Below, in pieces: positions 46,291-56,712 of a stretch of DNA of 64,000 nt; within the stretch, counting starts at the first letter, position 1; every line of letters begins with the position of its first letter. Location: assembly GCA_013180625.2 (NCBI GenBank), contig SNVD02001254.1, positions 79,302 to 143,301 of the forward strand. Reading direction: 5' to 3'. This DNA is from Boswellia sacra (Eukaryota; Streptophyta; Magnoliopsida; Sapindales; Burseraceae). The position numbers and the translations under genes are program-made. The notes under the pieces are model-generated. The model did not search any database. It saw only the letters and a program-made list of their open reading frames with translations, and was not told the origin of the DNA.

Positions 46291-46307
46291 ATGTACCTCA
46301 ATAAAAT

Positions 46308-46712
46308 ATGAAAGTATCAGACAAACAAACCTCATCGCTCACAAACTATCGAGAGATAACAAGCTGGACATTGTATGTTGATAGAAGCAGTAATGAGAAA
46401 GGCAGTGGAGCAAGAGTTGTCATGGTAAGCCCAGAAAACATAGAACTTTGTTATGCTATGAAGTTTGGTTTCAAGGCGCGCTTCCAACAATGAAGTAGAA
46501 TATGAGACAGTTTCAGCTGGAATGAGATTAGCAAAAAACTTGGAAGTTAAAAAATTGATCCTCAAAAGTGATTCACAAGTTGTAAGCCAAGTAAATTCAG
46601 AATACCAAGCTAAGAAAAGCAATATGACAACTTATCTCCAAAGGGACAATGAACTAAAGAAGGACTTCAAAGAATTGAAAGTACAAAGAATCCCACAAAA
46701 AGAGAACCCATA
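46308..46712 (+). pseudogene. Second RNase H-like domain (Tat-type), broken
   Basis: Reads SWTLYVDRSSNEKGSGARVV in the frame of 46308, then NNEVEYETVSAGMRLA, LILKSDSQVVSQVN and SNMTTYLQ in the frame of 46465. The Asp-Glu-Asp residues of an RNase H fold are visible. A frameshift lies near 46490. An extra RNase H of this archaeal-like type is a Tat-clade feature. Confidence 0.75.
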
Positions 46713-46859
46713 AGCTAACTTTTTAGCTAAGCTAGCATCTTTTGTTGAAATCAAAATGTACAAGATGGTCTCACTAGAGTTTATCCTGAAACTAAGGATT
46801 CATCTTGAAGATGTCACCTTTGAGGTAAAAGCAGTGAATTAATCACCAAGTTGGATAAA

Positions 46860-48070
46860 TCCCATCCTAGCTTATCTCATAACTAGGGAGCTCTTAAATG
46901 ACAAATTGGCAACAAGGAAGCTTAAATATCGAGCGGCTAGGTATTCTCTAATTGATGATGTCTTGTACATATAGGGTTATTTAATGCCATACCTAAGGCG
47001 TCTCAATGATGAAGATGCCAATTATGTGTTAAGAGAGATCCATGAATGAGTATATGGTAACCATTCTGGAGCAAGAAGTCTGGCTTTTAAAGCCTTAAGG
47101 CAGGGTTATTACTGGCCTACAAGGCCTTTGTAAAGGATTGTGACAAGTGCTAATGGTTTGTGAACATACCCTGACAACCACTCGAGAATCTTACCTCATT
47201 GAGTAGCCCTTGGCCATTTACCTAACGAGGCATAGACTTGACTGGCCCTCTCCGAACCTCTAAGGTTCAAGTTAAATTTGCAATAGTAGCCATTGATTAC
47301 TTCACAAAGTGGGCTGAATTAGAGTTATAGCATCTATTACTGAGAAGAAGACTACAGACTTTATCTAGAGGTCTCTTGTTTGTAGGTTTGGGATCCCACG
47401 TACTATAATAACTAATAATGGTAAGTATTTTGATAATGCCAACCTTAGAGAGCCTTGTGAACAACTTGCCATCCATCACAAGTTCTCCTCACCAGCTCAC
47501 CCTCAAGCTAATGGACAAGTAGAGGCAATTAACAACAAGATAAAGCACTTACTCAAGACCAACCTAGAAGCATGCAAGGGGCCTTAGGCCGAGGAGCTTC
47601 ATAATGTATTGTGGGCTTATAAAACCACCCTAATATCCACAACAGGGGAGACCTTTTACTCTTTATCTTTCGAAGTGGAGGCTGTAGCTCTAGTTGAGGT
47701 AGGAATGCCTAACCTCTGAAAAGTCACCCACAATCTCAAGGCCAATTCTGAACAGCTTAGGCTATGTTTGGACTTGGTTGAAGAGGTGCGAGATATGGCA
47801 CAGGTTAGGTTGGTAATATATCAACAAAAGGTGGCCAAGTTCTATAACTTTATATTAAAGGCAAGGAAGCTTGAAGTTGGATACTTGGTCCTAAGGAAGG
47901 TGATGTTAAACGCATAAGAACCAGGGGTTGGAGGCCTGGGATCTAATTGGAAAGGCCCATACCAAGTAGAGCAAGTGCTTGGCTTAGGGGCTTATCGCCT
48001 ACTTCTCATAGATAGGACTAAAATTAGGCATTCTTGGAAGGCTGAGCACTTGAAGAAATATTATCAATGA
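46860..48070 (+). pseudogene. int: Gypsy integrase, broken
   Basis: The zinc region (HSGARSLAFKALRQGYYWP, about 47060) is followed by the catalytic core (RGIDLTGPL, AIDYFTKWAE, TNNGKYFDN, and the Glu in ANGQVEAINNKIKH), then LWAYKTT and a C-terminal segment (NWKGPYQVEQVLGLGAY) ending at TGA 48068. Many stops and frameshifts. Confidence 0.8.
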
Positions 48071-48247
48071 AGAAGTTAAACTTGGAGGAATATCCCAAGT
48101 TTAGGACAGCTAATATGCCAATATTTTGAAAATATCTAATGAGCTATATTTTGAAGGCCTAAATGCCCCCTTCTTTTATTTCTACAAAAAGCCCAAGTGC
48201 TCCTCTTTTGTAGAGGACTAAGATCCTTCTCCATCAAAAGAGCTAAG
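48071..48247 (+). other. Gypsy post-integrase spacer
   Basis: Non-coding; contains TGCCAATATTTTGAAAATAT and purine runs. Confidence 0.5.
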
Positions 48248-48955
48248 TGTCACGACCTTATTGTTTAACAAGCGGAGACCGTGCGACCTTAGGCGCTAAC
48301 ACTCTCTAAAGTGCACCTAAGTAAGCCTTAACTGTTAGAAGAGAGGTTCAAGCGATGGAGAACATGGACATAAGAGATTTAGGTGAGGAAATGTTCACTA
48401 TACTCAAAGTAGTTTACAAGGCTTACAAGACTCTTTAAACCCTTGATTCTATCCTAACTTGCCTATGGCTCACCCATATTTATGGCTGGCTCACCCATAT
48501 TTGTAGGTTTTCACCTCTTTAATACGTGGCTAACATTACGTCACACGTCAACCTCCTATTAGCTACCTAATGTACCTAAAACATTCCTACTCTAGATCTT
48601 TCTTAGATATTTACAAGCTTACTTGTTGGCCACGTATCTCTAGAGACATCCACAAGTTGTTAGACAATACTACACAACACTAGGGAATTCTACCATACAC
48701 TAGACAACCCGAGATATCCCTAGAATGTCCTAGACTCAAGATATTTTTCCAAGCTTTTGAAATCTTCTATGGCCTTCTATCATCTTCCACCACCTTTCGG
48801 AGCCTTTCGGAACCTTCTTGAGTCTTTCGCACCCTTCTCGCTCTATTCAAAACATTCTAGAATATCTCAGAAACTTCCAAAACTTTCAGAATACTGTGCC
48901 CATTCTTTACGCCATTATATTCTTCTTGACACGAGGATTCCAAAGCACCACAACA
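48248..48955 (-). mobile_element. Probable solo LTR, antisense
   Basis: Starts TGTCACGACC and ends CACCACAACA. GGTCGTGACA on the minus strand is a usual LTR end before a primer site in several plant gypsy families. No clear target duplication (CTAAG versus CTTGC), so the call is tentative. Confidence 0.4.
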
Positions 48956-49957
48956 CTTGCCCTAAAATCTCATTCCTTGGTATGCTTCTGAGCAAGTATG
49001 ACCCTAAATCATACGCGTTCCACGCAAAGTGTAACATAAAGCTCACTTAGTGAATGAAAAATCCAATGAGGTATTATTTATATCATGGTGCATAATGCTT
49101 GCAATTAGTTAATATTCCAAAGTTCTTCATCCAAGGATAGAATCCTTTGAAGAAGTTTAGGTCATGAGTACGTTAACTAATAGCCTAGCTTATTAGCAAT
49201 TCAGAGTAGCCTATCTACAGATAAGGCACTTTGATAAAGTTAAAGCTGCTAGTACATTCACTAGCAAGCTTAACTTATTAATTAAGATTCCAATTTAAAA
49301 AATAGAAAGCAATTCGAGCAATCTCTAAAAGAAAAGTCGCCTGACATTGCATGCTGTTCTCATTTATACAAGCACTAAAATAAATAATGAAAGTGAGCAT
49401 CTAGAAGTACCCAATGGAGGCCAAGGCCTTCCTACCTCAAAACCAATTAATAAACCATGTTATATCTCTCAACTATGCAGATCAAGTCATTTGCTGTGTG
49501 ATTTACAAGCTATCATAAGTAACATTAATAATCAAATCAAAAGATATCTTGCTAAAGCAATTGGCTTTGCAATGTCCTAATACTTTGCTTATCCTAGAAT
49601 GGCTTTGTAATGACTTGGTACTTTGCTTATCCCTAAAATACATGCAAAGTATAAAGCTAATCAATGATGGTATTACCAGCATAACATCCATAATAAGATA
49701 TATACATTAAAAGATGAAAAAATAATTTGACAAGTTATCATGCAACAAGCAACCCAAAATAGATCACCTCATCAAGTTCAGTCATAATGAACAATCCAAA
49801 ATAGATCACGTCATTAAGGTCAGTCACAATGGCGATGACAAGTAATCCAAAATATCATCATGTCAAAATTAGTTATAATGGTAAGATACATTCCTTTTAT
49901 CAATAACAGCTTAACAAAATACATGAAGGAGAAAATGTAACATTGGTTCTTAAAGTA
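48956..49957. other. Gypsy 3' non-coding region
   Basis: No gene seen. At about 49750-49880 the phrase AATCCAAAAT(A)GATCA(C)(G)TCA-TTAAG-TCAGT(C/T)A(C/T)AATG recurs about three times, a short degenerate tandem repeat. Confidence 0.45.
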
Positions 49958-50356
49958 TTACTCATGTGCCTGAGGGCTTCCTATAGGAATTTGATCCGCT
50001 TTGGCCAGGATCATCTGATGAAAGGCATCAAAATTAATTATAGGATAAAGCTCGTGAAGACACTCCATGAATAGGTTGCAGAGGTAGTTCCCAGAGTTCT
50101 TGACTTCAAACTCTAATTCATCAATACGGGCATCTGTATCCTTTTCGAATTGTCTTTGTGTTTTAAGTTGTTCTATCAAGTTTTTAAGCTTCTCCCTCAA
50201 CCTCTTACTCTCCTCATCCTTGGAGCGAGCAGATGTCATTAATCTCTTTATAGTTGTCTTTTGTCTTGCAACCTCTTGCTGCTTCGAAGCATCATATTAT
50301 CTCCTTTCGCTAATTAAGATTCTTAGCTTCTCAAAAGAAGCTCTGATCACATCACG
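49958..50356 (-). pseudogene. Antisense coiled-coil ORF of the gypsy element
   Basis: The minus strand encodes a charged heptad-like region (SKDEESKRLREKLKNLIEQL, TDARIDELEFEV) and then NLFMECLHELYPIINFD and LAKADQIPIGSPQAHE. The clean reading frame is 50239-49958. It extends upstream in the same frame (KQQEVARQKTTIKRL) to about 50356 with one stop near 50298. Antisense ORFs downstream of pol are known in Tat elements such as maize Grande; their role is unknown. Confidence 0.6.
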
Positions 50357-50421
50357 ATGTTATACGAAGATAAAAGATCCATGCAATTACCAATGTTTAA
50401 TAAAAGATTGGAAAGACATAA

Positions 50422-50560
50422 CACTACAAGAAATTTTAAAATATTTGACACATTAGCTTTTATATATTTGACCATTTTTTGTAAAACCGTAAAATATGAT
50501 GTCCCCAAAAAAAGTCAACATACTTTTGGCTTATACTTGACAGTATTAATTTTTATTTTA
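50422..50560 (+). repeat. CACTA left terminus and subterminal repeats
   Basis: Terminal CACTACAAGAAA followed by ATATTTGACAC, TATATTTGACC, AAAGTCAAC and ATACTTGACAGT. These words recur inverted near 63660-64000. Confidence 0.75.
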
Positions 50561-50654
50561 TTTACGAATTTGCCATCCTATATATATTATGTTTTCATTC
50601 CCTCTTTTTCTTTTGCCCTAAATCGATTCCCCTCCACTCTTTCTGTCGTTCCCT

Positions 50655-50724
50655 CGCTTTCTCCTTATCTCCCTCGCTCGAATCCCTTATCTCCCTCACT
50701 CGAATCCCTTATCTCCCTCACTCG
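50655..50724 (+). repeat. 23-bp tandem repeat in the COX10-like leader
   Basis: TCTCCCTC(G/A)CTCGAATCCCT-type units repeat nearly three times in a pyrimidine-rich stretch that is probably the captured COX10 5' untranslated region. Confidence 0.75.
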
Positions 50725-50834
50725 ATCAATCTTTCTCTTTTTCAATCGACTCTCAGCGGCTCAATCCCTCATCTCCTTTGCTCCCTATTCACCGGTATCT
50801 CTTCCTCAATCCATCACTCAGGTCGATCGGTCTG

Positions 50835-50854
50835 CACTGCATCATTACTTTGTG
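50835..50854 (+). repeat. 20-bp direct repeat left of COX10
   Basis: CACTGCATCATTACTTTGTG here is identical to 54686-54705. The two copies bracket the COX10 segment. Confidence 0.9.
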
Positions 50855-50979
50855 TTGCTATTGGGTTGGTTCTTTTTATTTAAAAAAAAAATTCAATTTT
50901 GAGCAAATGGTCAAGATATGATTTTAAAATTATTTTTTATTTAATTTTCCTTTAGTTCTAGGTTCACAGAAACTTCATC

Positions 50980-53900
50980 ATGTGGAGAAACAGCTTTGTC
51001 CGGCAACTGCTGTCTCACTCCGGGTCGCAGAGTCCTCACTTGTCAATAGAATTAGGGGCTTTCATCAACAGTAAGTCTGATGGGATTCCATCTCGTGCCT
51101 CTTCCTCTTCGGCCATGGCCACTGCCACTGCCACTGCCGCTTTTACAGCAACAACCATGGCCGTTGATCTTTCATCATTCGTTCGCGCATTTCAGCCGTT
51201 GCTATTGGGAACTCTCCAAAGCTCGACTCAGGTTTTCTCTCAATCCTTCATCATATTCAATCCGTTTGCTTAAAACATAATCTAAGTGAATCGATTATAC
51301 ATATGCATGTTAGTTTCTCATTGAAATTTCTTGTACTATTGTATGTAGCATGCTAGTTGTTGCAACTTCTGGAACTGGATTTGTACTGGGGAGTGGGAGT
51401 GCCATTGATATAGCTGGACTTTGTTGGACATGTACTGGAACTATGATGGTTGCTGCCTCTGCTAATTCTTTGAATCAGGTGATATAAACTCTTTCCATCA
51501 TTGACTTAAATAATTAGTCAATTAGTAGTGCATCTACAACTTACTACAAGGACAACAGAGGCCAAGCTTCCTAGCATGGGAAATTTTTGAAATTACTTAG
51601 GAATTTGTTTAAAACTTCTAGACTAAAATTTCATTTAAACAAAAAAAAAAAATTGGCTCTCAGTTCCTGAAGTTTGGCTCTGCCTCTATTAGTCATTATC
51701 TATTTCATATCTTTAATGCTTTTCTTTTTTATTCACGACCAGTATACTCAAGAGATTATTAAATAATGAAAGACTTGGAGAATTTTATATGAGTGATTTC
51801 TTTGTTCAGTTGTTATGTTTGATGGAAAGTTGTAGATAAAACAGAAATATAGGAAATTTTTTTTCCTTATTCTTTTGTCGGGTAGATGACTAGATATAAA
51901 TATATTGCGTTGCTTCACTCTGTTAGTATTTTATGATTGCTTATTCTCGGTTATTAGGTATTTGAGATAAAAAATGACGCAAAAATGAAGCGAACAAGGC
52001 TAAGACCACTGCCTTCAGGCAGAATTTTTACGCCTCATGCGGTTATCTGGGCATCTTCTGTTGGTGTAGCTGGCACTGCTTTATTGACATACAAGGTGGC
52101 GAAATAAAATTACTCTTTATTAAGTATTGTTGGACATCATCATGTTATACTCTTGTCTTCACCAAATAGATAACTTGCTACAATCTGAGAGACTAATATT
52201 GTATCTATGCTGGCAAGGAGTTTGCAGGCTAATATGTTGACAGCTGGACTTGCAGCCTCTAATCTTATTCTTTATGCATTTGCATACACGCCATTGAAGC
52301 AAATTCACCCAGTCAATACATGGGTTGGTGTTGTGGTTGGCGCTATTCCACCCCTTCTTGGGTAATTTTTTTTTTTGGTGTCTTTAATTTGTCTTTATAG
52401 CTGCATCTCATCTCATTTTACCACGCTACTAAGAAAATTTCTTCTTGGAATTAGGCATATCCATGATAAATCATCTTTTCAATAGACAATAATAAGAAAG
52501 AAAATTGATAATGTTAGGTGTGATCCAATCAAAGTTTTAATGCGTGTAATGCTAGTTCTTGGGATTTGTGAGGAACTCTTATTTCCATTATTATGCTTGC
52601 AAGTTTCAAGTTGAGACTCATTAGCAGTTCTCTACCCATCTTTGGATTCTTGATGCTAAAAATGATATATGTTCATTTATTGTGATAGTTTTGGATGGAA
52701 GTGCTATTGCACTCTGTATTGTTACCACTACTGAGAATTGATGCAATTTATTTGTAATTCATTTGGAGTTCTTTAGTAGCCTCTTCATACTGCCTTGATA
52801 TAGGGAATTTCACTGATAGGCCTGGAGAATTATAAACTATAGCAATCTTATTTAGCTGATCGTAAAGAGCTTAGATCCTTTGACAAGAATAACAAGTGTT
52901 TATCATTGGAAAATGATGGCTTTTTCTCCTTGCAGACTTTCATTTATACTTCTGATGAATTTTTCAAGAGTTCGTACTGATCAAATCATTAGATTGATAT
53001 TTTTATTAAACCCAACCAGAATCCAAGTTTACATGCTTTATTGTTAACTCAAAACTTAATAGTCATGCATGCATGCTCATGCTTGTCTCTGTTCTGGATT
53101 CTCAGTTGGACTACAGCTTGTGGTCAAGTTTCGCTTAATGGAATGCTTCTCCCTGCAGCTCTTTACTTTTGGCAAATACCCCATTTTATGGCTCTTGCAT
53201 ACTTGTGTCGCGATGATTATGCTGCTGGAGGGTATGTACATTTGTCATGAAATAATTGGTGACAACTTGCTTTGGTTATGGCTCAATGACTGTGTAGGGA
53301 TGTTGTTTCACCATGTAGTATACTGCTCTGGCTTTCTTCTAACTTGTCCAAAATTTGCTATAAGCTAAGACATAGAGATGACCCAATGACATGACCTTAA
53401 GTGCTTATACTGGAAAAATTATTGATAATTTAATAGTACTTGTGATACATATCTAGTACGAAAATATTTAGTTTTCGCAAAGATGATCAATTGATCGTCA
53501 ACAGGGATATTATATACAGTGGTGTGATAATTAAACATCTTTTTTACCTATTTCTTATTTTTATCATTTATCAACATTTCAGTTATAGGATGTTCTCGCT
53601 TGCTGATGCTTCTGGTCAGAGAACTGCCTCAGTTGCCTTGAGGAACTGCCTGTATCTGATACCATTGGGATACTTAGCATATGATTGTGAGTTACAAGAG
53701 TACCAAATACAGATCTCGTTTACGAGTTATTTATTTATTTTTAATTTTTCCCCTCCAAATTTGGTTCTTTCTGGCAAGCTCTCCTTTAATTTTTGGGCAA
53801 AAAAAAAAAAGGTTTTTTTGTACATGATTAATAGATATTGAATAACTTGAGTCAGGGATGCTTTTGCTTCTAATTTTAGAATCCTTTTCTTCATTTTTTT

Positions 53901-54458
53901 TGGATTGCAAACCTCTTTCTTGAATAAACTATGAAATGAACCCAGCTTCTGAAAAATTAATTTCTATATAAAGCATTTATGATGTACTGTATATTTCTGT
54001 CCAAACATGCCGTAATTTCTACAATATGAATTCATCTTGTTTCACCCTTCAACATAACTTGTCTGTCTACAGGGGGGATGACTTCTGGGTGGTTTTGTCT
54101 TGAATCGTCACTTATCACTCTAGCAATAAGTGCTGCAGCATTCTCATTCTATCGAGATAGGACAACTCAGAAAGCCAGAAGGATGTTTCGTGCCAGCCTC
54201 CTGTATCTTCCTGTGTTTATGTCAGGGCTCCTATTTCACCGCTACACTGATAACTAGGATTGCCTTACAGAAGAAAGTTCAGACAATGTCATCAAGTTTT
54301 CAACATCCTCAGAAACTGTAGCTGAAGATAGTGGAAATTTCAGCACCAAGAACAAGTTGAAACATTCCTCTGATAGCAGACGAGCACGTCCACCTGTAGC
54401 ATATGCCTCTGTTGCACCATTTCCCTTCTTGACTGTCCCTACCTATGCTTCCCCTTGA
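50980..54458 (+). pseudogene. COX10: Protoheme IX farnesyltransferase (heme O synthase), captured copy
   Basis: COX10 farnesylates heme B to heme O in the inner mitochondrial membrane for cytochrome c oxidase. Seven exons with GT-AG introns are seen: 50980-51231, 51349-51478, 51958-52095, 52228-52361, 53106-53231, 53583-53686 and 54073-54458. The start MWRNSFVRQLL and the Ala/Thr/Ser-rich leader suit a mitochondrial presequence. The UbiA-type core is well kept: SANSLNQ at the end of exon 2, the polar KNDAKMKRTRLRPLPSGR prenyl-binding segment in exon 3, [15 protein letters not shown], and PAALYFWQIPHFMALA. Two defects are visible: a one-base frameshift in exon 1 near 51186, just before the RCYWELSKARL segment, and an amber codon at 54255-54257, after which the same frame continues 66 codons to a conserved-looking tail (RPPVAYASVAPFPF). 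Length would otherwise be about normal for plants. The gene lies inside the CACTA element, so it is probably a captured copy and not the resident locus. Confidence 0.9.
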
Positions 54459-54685
54459 TTTGTTGATGGATATTGGTAGGTAATTGTGCAAGGTTTTCTG
54501 GTTTTCTTGAACAATTTTGAAATTATTTTCCAATATTTGTTTTCTGTTGGAATAAGTTTTTTTTTGTTGGTCTTCTTGTTGATAATGCTCTACACCATGG
54601 GCTCGAAAGAGCACAGGAGAAGAGTGTTCCATAGAGGCTGCCTGGAACATTTTTTGAACAGATCATTATGTGTTGCTAAACATTT

Positions 54686-54705
54686 CACTGCATCATTACT
54701 TTGTG
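54686..54705 (+). repeat. 20-bp direct repeat right of COX10
   Basis: Second copy of the sequence at 50835-50854. Confidence 0.9.
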
Positions 54706-54816
54706 CATAGATCGCTAGTTCTAATAATCTGTTCATGAGTCTTAACCATTTTCTTTCCTTCCTCTAGCTTCTGGGTGACAGAGGCTTAGCCATTTTCTTT
54801 CCTTTTCTTTTTATAG

Positions 54817-55335
54817 TTGGATGTTTGGGCCAAGGAGAGAGAAGCTACTGGTTTGAGGGTAAGCTTGAATACTTTGATGTCTTAAATACAATGACTGAAT
54901 AAATTGTGTGCCGAGAGGAAAGAAGCTGAGGATTCATTAAGGAAAAAGTGGAAGAAGATTGAAGAGATTCTCGCAGATCTGAACTTGAAACAATATACAC
55001 TGCTCTACTCAGGGCTAATATGGTGAGCATCAATCTCCGATATATCTTGGAAAACTTGAAAAAAATTGTTTGTATTGGGCTCACTTATATGTATTTCAAC
55101 TGGAGAATGGTAAGTGGTCTTATTATGGTTCTATTTACCTTAAAGGATGCAACTGCATTATGGAATCAGCAGCCATTAGCCGCAAGGGAGTTTGCATCAA
55201 GCACCATCATTCCTGCATGCACAGTTGTTGTCGATATTTGAAATAGTGCAAAAGGTTTCATTGATAAAGAAGTTTCTGCTTTCTATCGAAGTCCTGATAA
55301 TAGTCTATACATGCTTCTGTCAACCCCACATGTTT
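54817..55335 (+). pseudogene. AUG5: Augmin subunit 5 fragment (two exons)
   Basis: Exon 54817-55022 reads [34 protein letters not shown] and, after a 4-base loss near 54968, [16 protein letters not shown]. Exon 55146-about 55335 reads [20 protein letters not shown] and [20 protein letters not shown]. These match my knowledge of plant AUG5 (HAUS5-like), a coiled-coil subunit of the augmin complex that recruits gamma-tubulin to microtubules. Splice sites are present. Stops at about 54886, 54892 and 55240 and the 4-base deletion show it is dead. It is only a middle part of a much longer gene. Confidence 0.82.
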
Positions 55336-55419
55336 GTAAGATAGCAACTGTATATATGTTTTGATTAAATACAAGTTTTAATTATTTTCTTATCATAATT
55401 TACATTATTGAATTGGTAG

Positions 55420-56136
55420 GTATGAACACCGCCTTATTGATGATATGGTGGCTTATGCTCTTAAGAGTGAGGGGGGTTATGTGTGGGCATGCAAAAACTA
55501 TGATGGAGATGTCCAGAGTGACTTTCTAGCCCAAGGTTTATTTAGTAAAGCGTTAGAACTTCAAGTTAGTTAAAGAGTTGTGTAGTTTTTGCTTCAATCT
55601 TCTGTAACCTGAAACAAGTTTGCTGCTTCTTGTAGTTATTTAGGCATTCAGTGCTTTGATCGATCACTAATTTCCAGTTACATGTCTGTAGGGTTTGGAT
55701 CTCTTGGATTGATGACATCTGTATTGGTACATCTCTTCACAATGATCTATTTTGTTTTGATATATACATTGCATTATCTCATTATCATTGGTTATTTAAA
55801 AAGTTGCATGTATCTACTTTTGTGGGTCTGCAAAGTGTTTTCATTCTTATGGATTTCTTTTTGCTTCTTACGAAAAATTGTTAAAAGTATCTTGATGTCA
55901 CACATACAAGACATTAGGTAATTCTGGTAGGGCAGGAGGACACTATGCTAGCATTTCAATGAAAATTAACTCTTTCTCTATCTTTTACCATTTGTATCTT
56001 CTTTTTTTCTTACTGGAGTATGAACTGGCTCCAGGTGTGCCCAGATGGGAAGACAATAGAAGCAGAAGCTGCCCATGGAACAGTTACACAGCATTACAGG
56101 GTTCATCAGAAAGGTGGTGAAACCAGCACAAACAGG
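55420..56136 (+). pseudogene. ICDH: NADP-isocitrate dehydrogenase fragment (three exons)
   Basis: Exons 55420-55535 ([37 protein letters not shown]), 55692-55736 (GFGSLGLMTSVL) and 56035-56136 ([33 protein letters not shown]) are consecutive parts of plant NADP-dependent isocitrate dehydrogenase, including the Asp-rich metal/isocitrate-binding loop and the HGTVT NADP-binding motif. Splice sites are intact and no stop is seen within the exons. The N- and C-terminal exons are absent. The intact enzyme converts isocitrate to 2-oxoglutarate. It lies only 85 bp after the AUG5 piece, so the join is inside intron sequence. Confidence 0.88.
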
Positions 56137-56712
56137 GTTCATCGCTTTCTTTTTTTTTGATCTTTAAGGCATTGTCTAAGACTGAAAAAAAAAAGCATTT
56201 CCTTCTGGCCTTTTAGAAAGTGATTCCTAACTCAAGTCATCCCAGTAACAGTAGAACAGAGACAAAGTTGATACTACATGAACAAGCAAAGCAAGTAGGC
56301 AGTTCCCTTAAAAACTTGCTTACCATTGCATTCTCATTAAGAATTAGTAACTTCTTTTGTATATTTCTCACAATCAGTGTATGATATTCCATCATCCCTG
56401 CCTTTAGAATGTCATTCTTTTCAGTTCAGAGGTTGTGTCCCACTGATGGGAACTTGTTTGTCAGTACCAATAAACACCCATTCCCTGTTTTTATTATGTC
56501 ACAAGATACCACTGCCCCTTCTTATTATAATCATGCAATGGAATATAATAGCAGGGCTTGGTATTTATTGATATTTGCAAATATTTTTGTTCTATGCTCT
56601 AACTTCTAAATTCTTTTTCCTACTTGGTTTTTATTTGTCTTCTACATTCCTATTTATGTAAATATTGCCATTTTTTTTATCCTGAATAATGCTTCTGTTT
56701 GCTCGGATTCAG
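56137..56712. other. CACTA interior without a gene
   Basis: No exon-like segment; the open frames at 56377-56609 overlap each other and match nothing known to me. Confidence 0.45.

Larger units (their letters stand above)
38980..50421 (+). mobile_element. Ty3/gypsy retrotransposon (Tat-type), decayed and 3'-interrupted
   Basis: Order: 5' LTR, primer site (40344), gag, protease, reverse transcriptase, RNase H, a second RNase H-like domain, integrase, then a long 3' region with an antisense ORF. A second RNase H plus an antisense ORF after pol is typical of the Tat clade. The element has dozens of stops. It is interrupted by a solo LTR at 42976-44398 and probably another at 48248-48955. No copy of the 5' LTR is seen before 50422, where the CACTA element begins, so the 3' LTR probably lies beyond the right end of the window. 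Confidence 0.83.

Noticed and set aside
50100..50456. 118-codon plus-strand ORF
   Set aside because: Crosses the CACTA boundary and mirrors the antisense coiled-coil ORF.
50357..50902. 181-codon plus-strand ORF
   Set aside because: Spans the CACTA left end and the pyrimidine-rich COX10 leader; composition only, no domain.
53041..53368. Two ORFs of 69 and 99 codons
   Set aside because: Intron plus exon 5 of COX10 in true and shifted frames.
53491..53841. 116-codon ORF overlapping COX10
   Set aside because: Reads through COX10 exon 6 and its introns; only 53583-53686 is coding.
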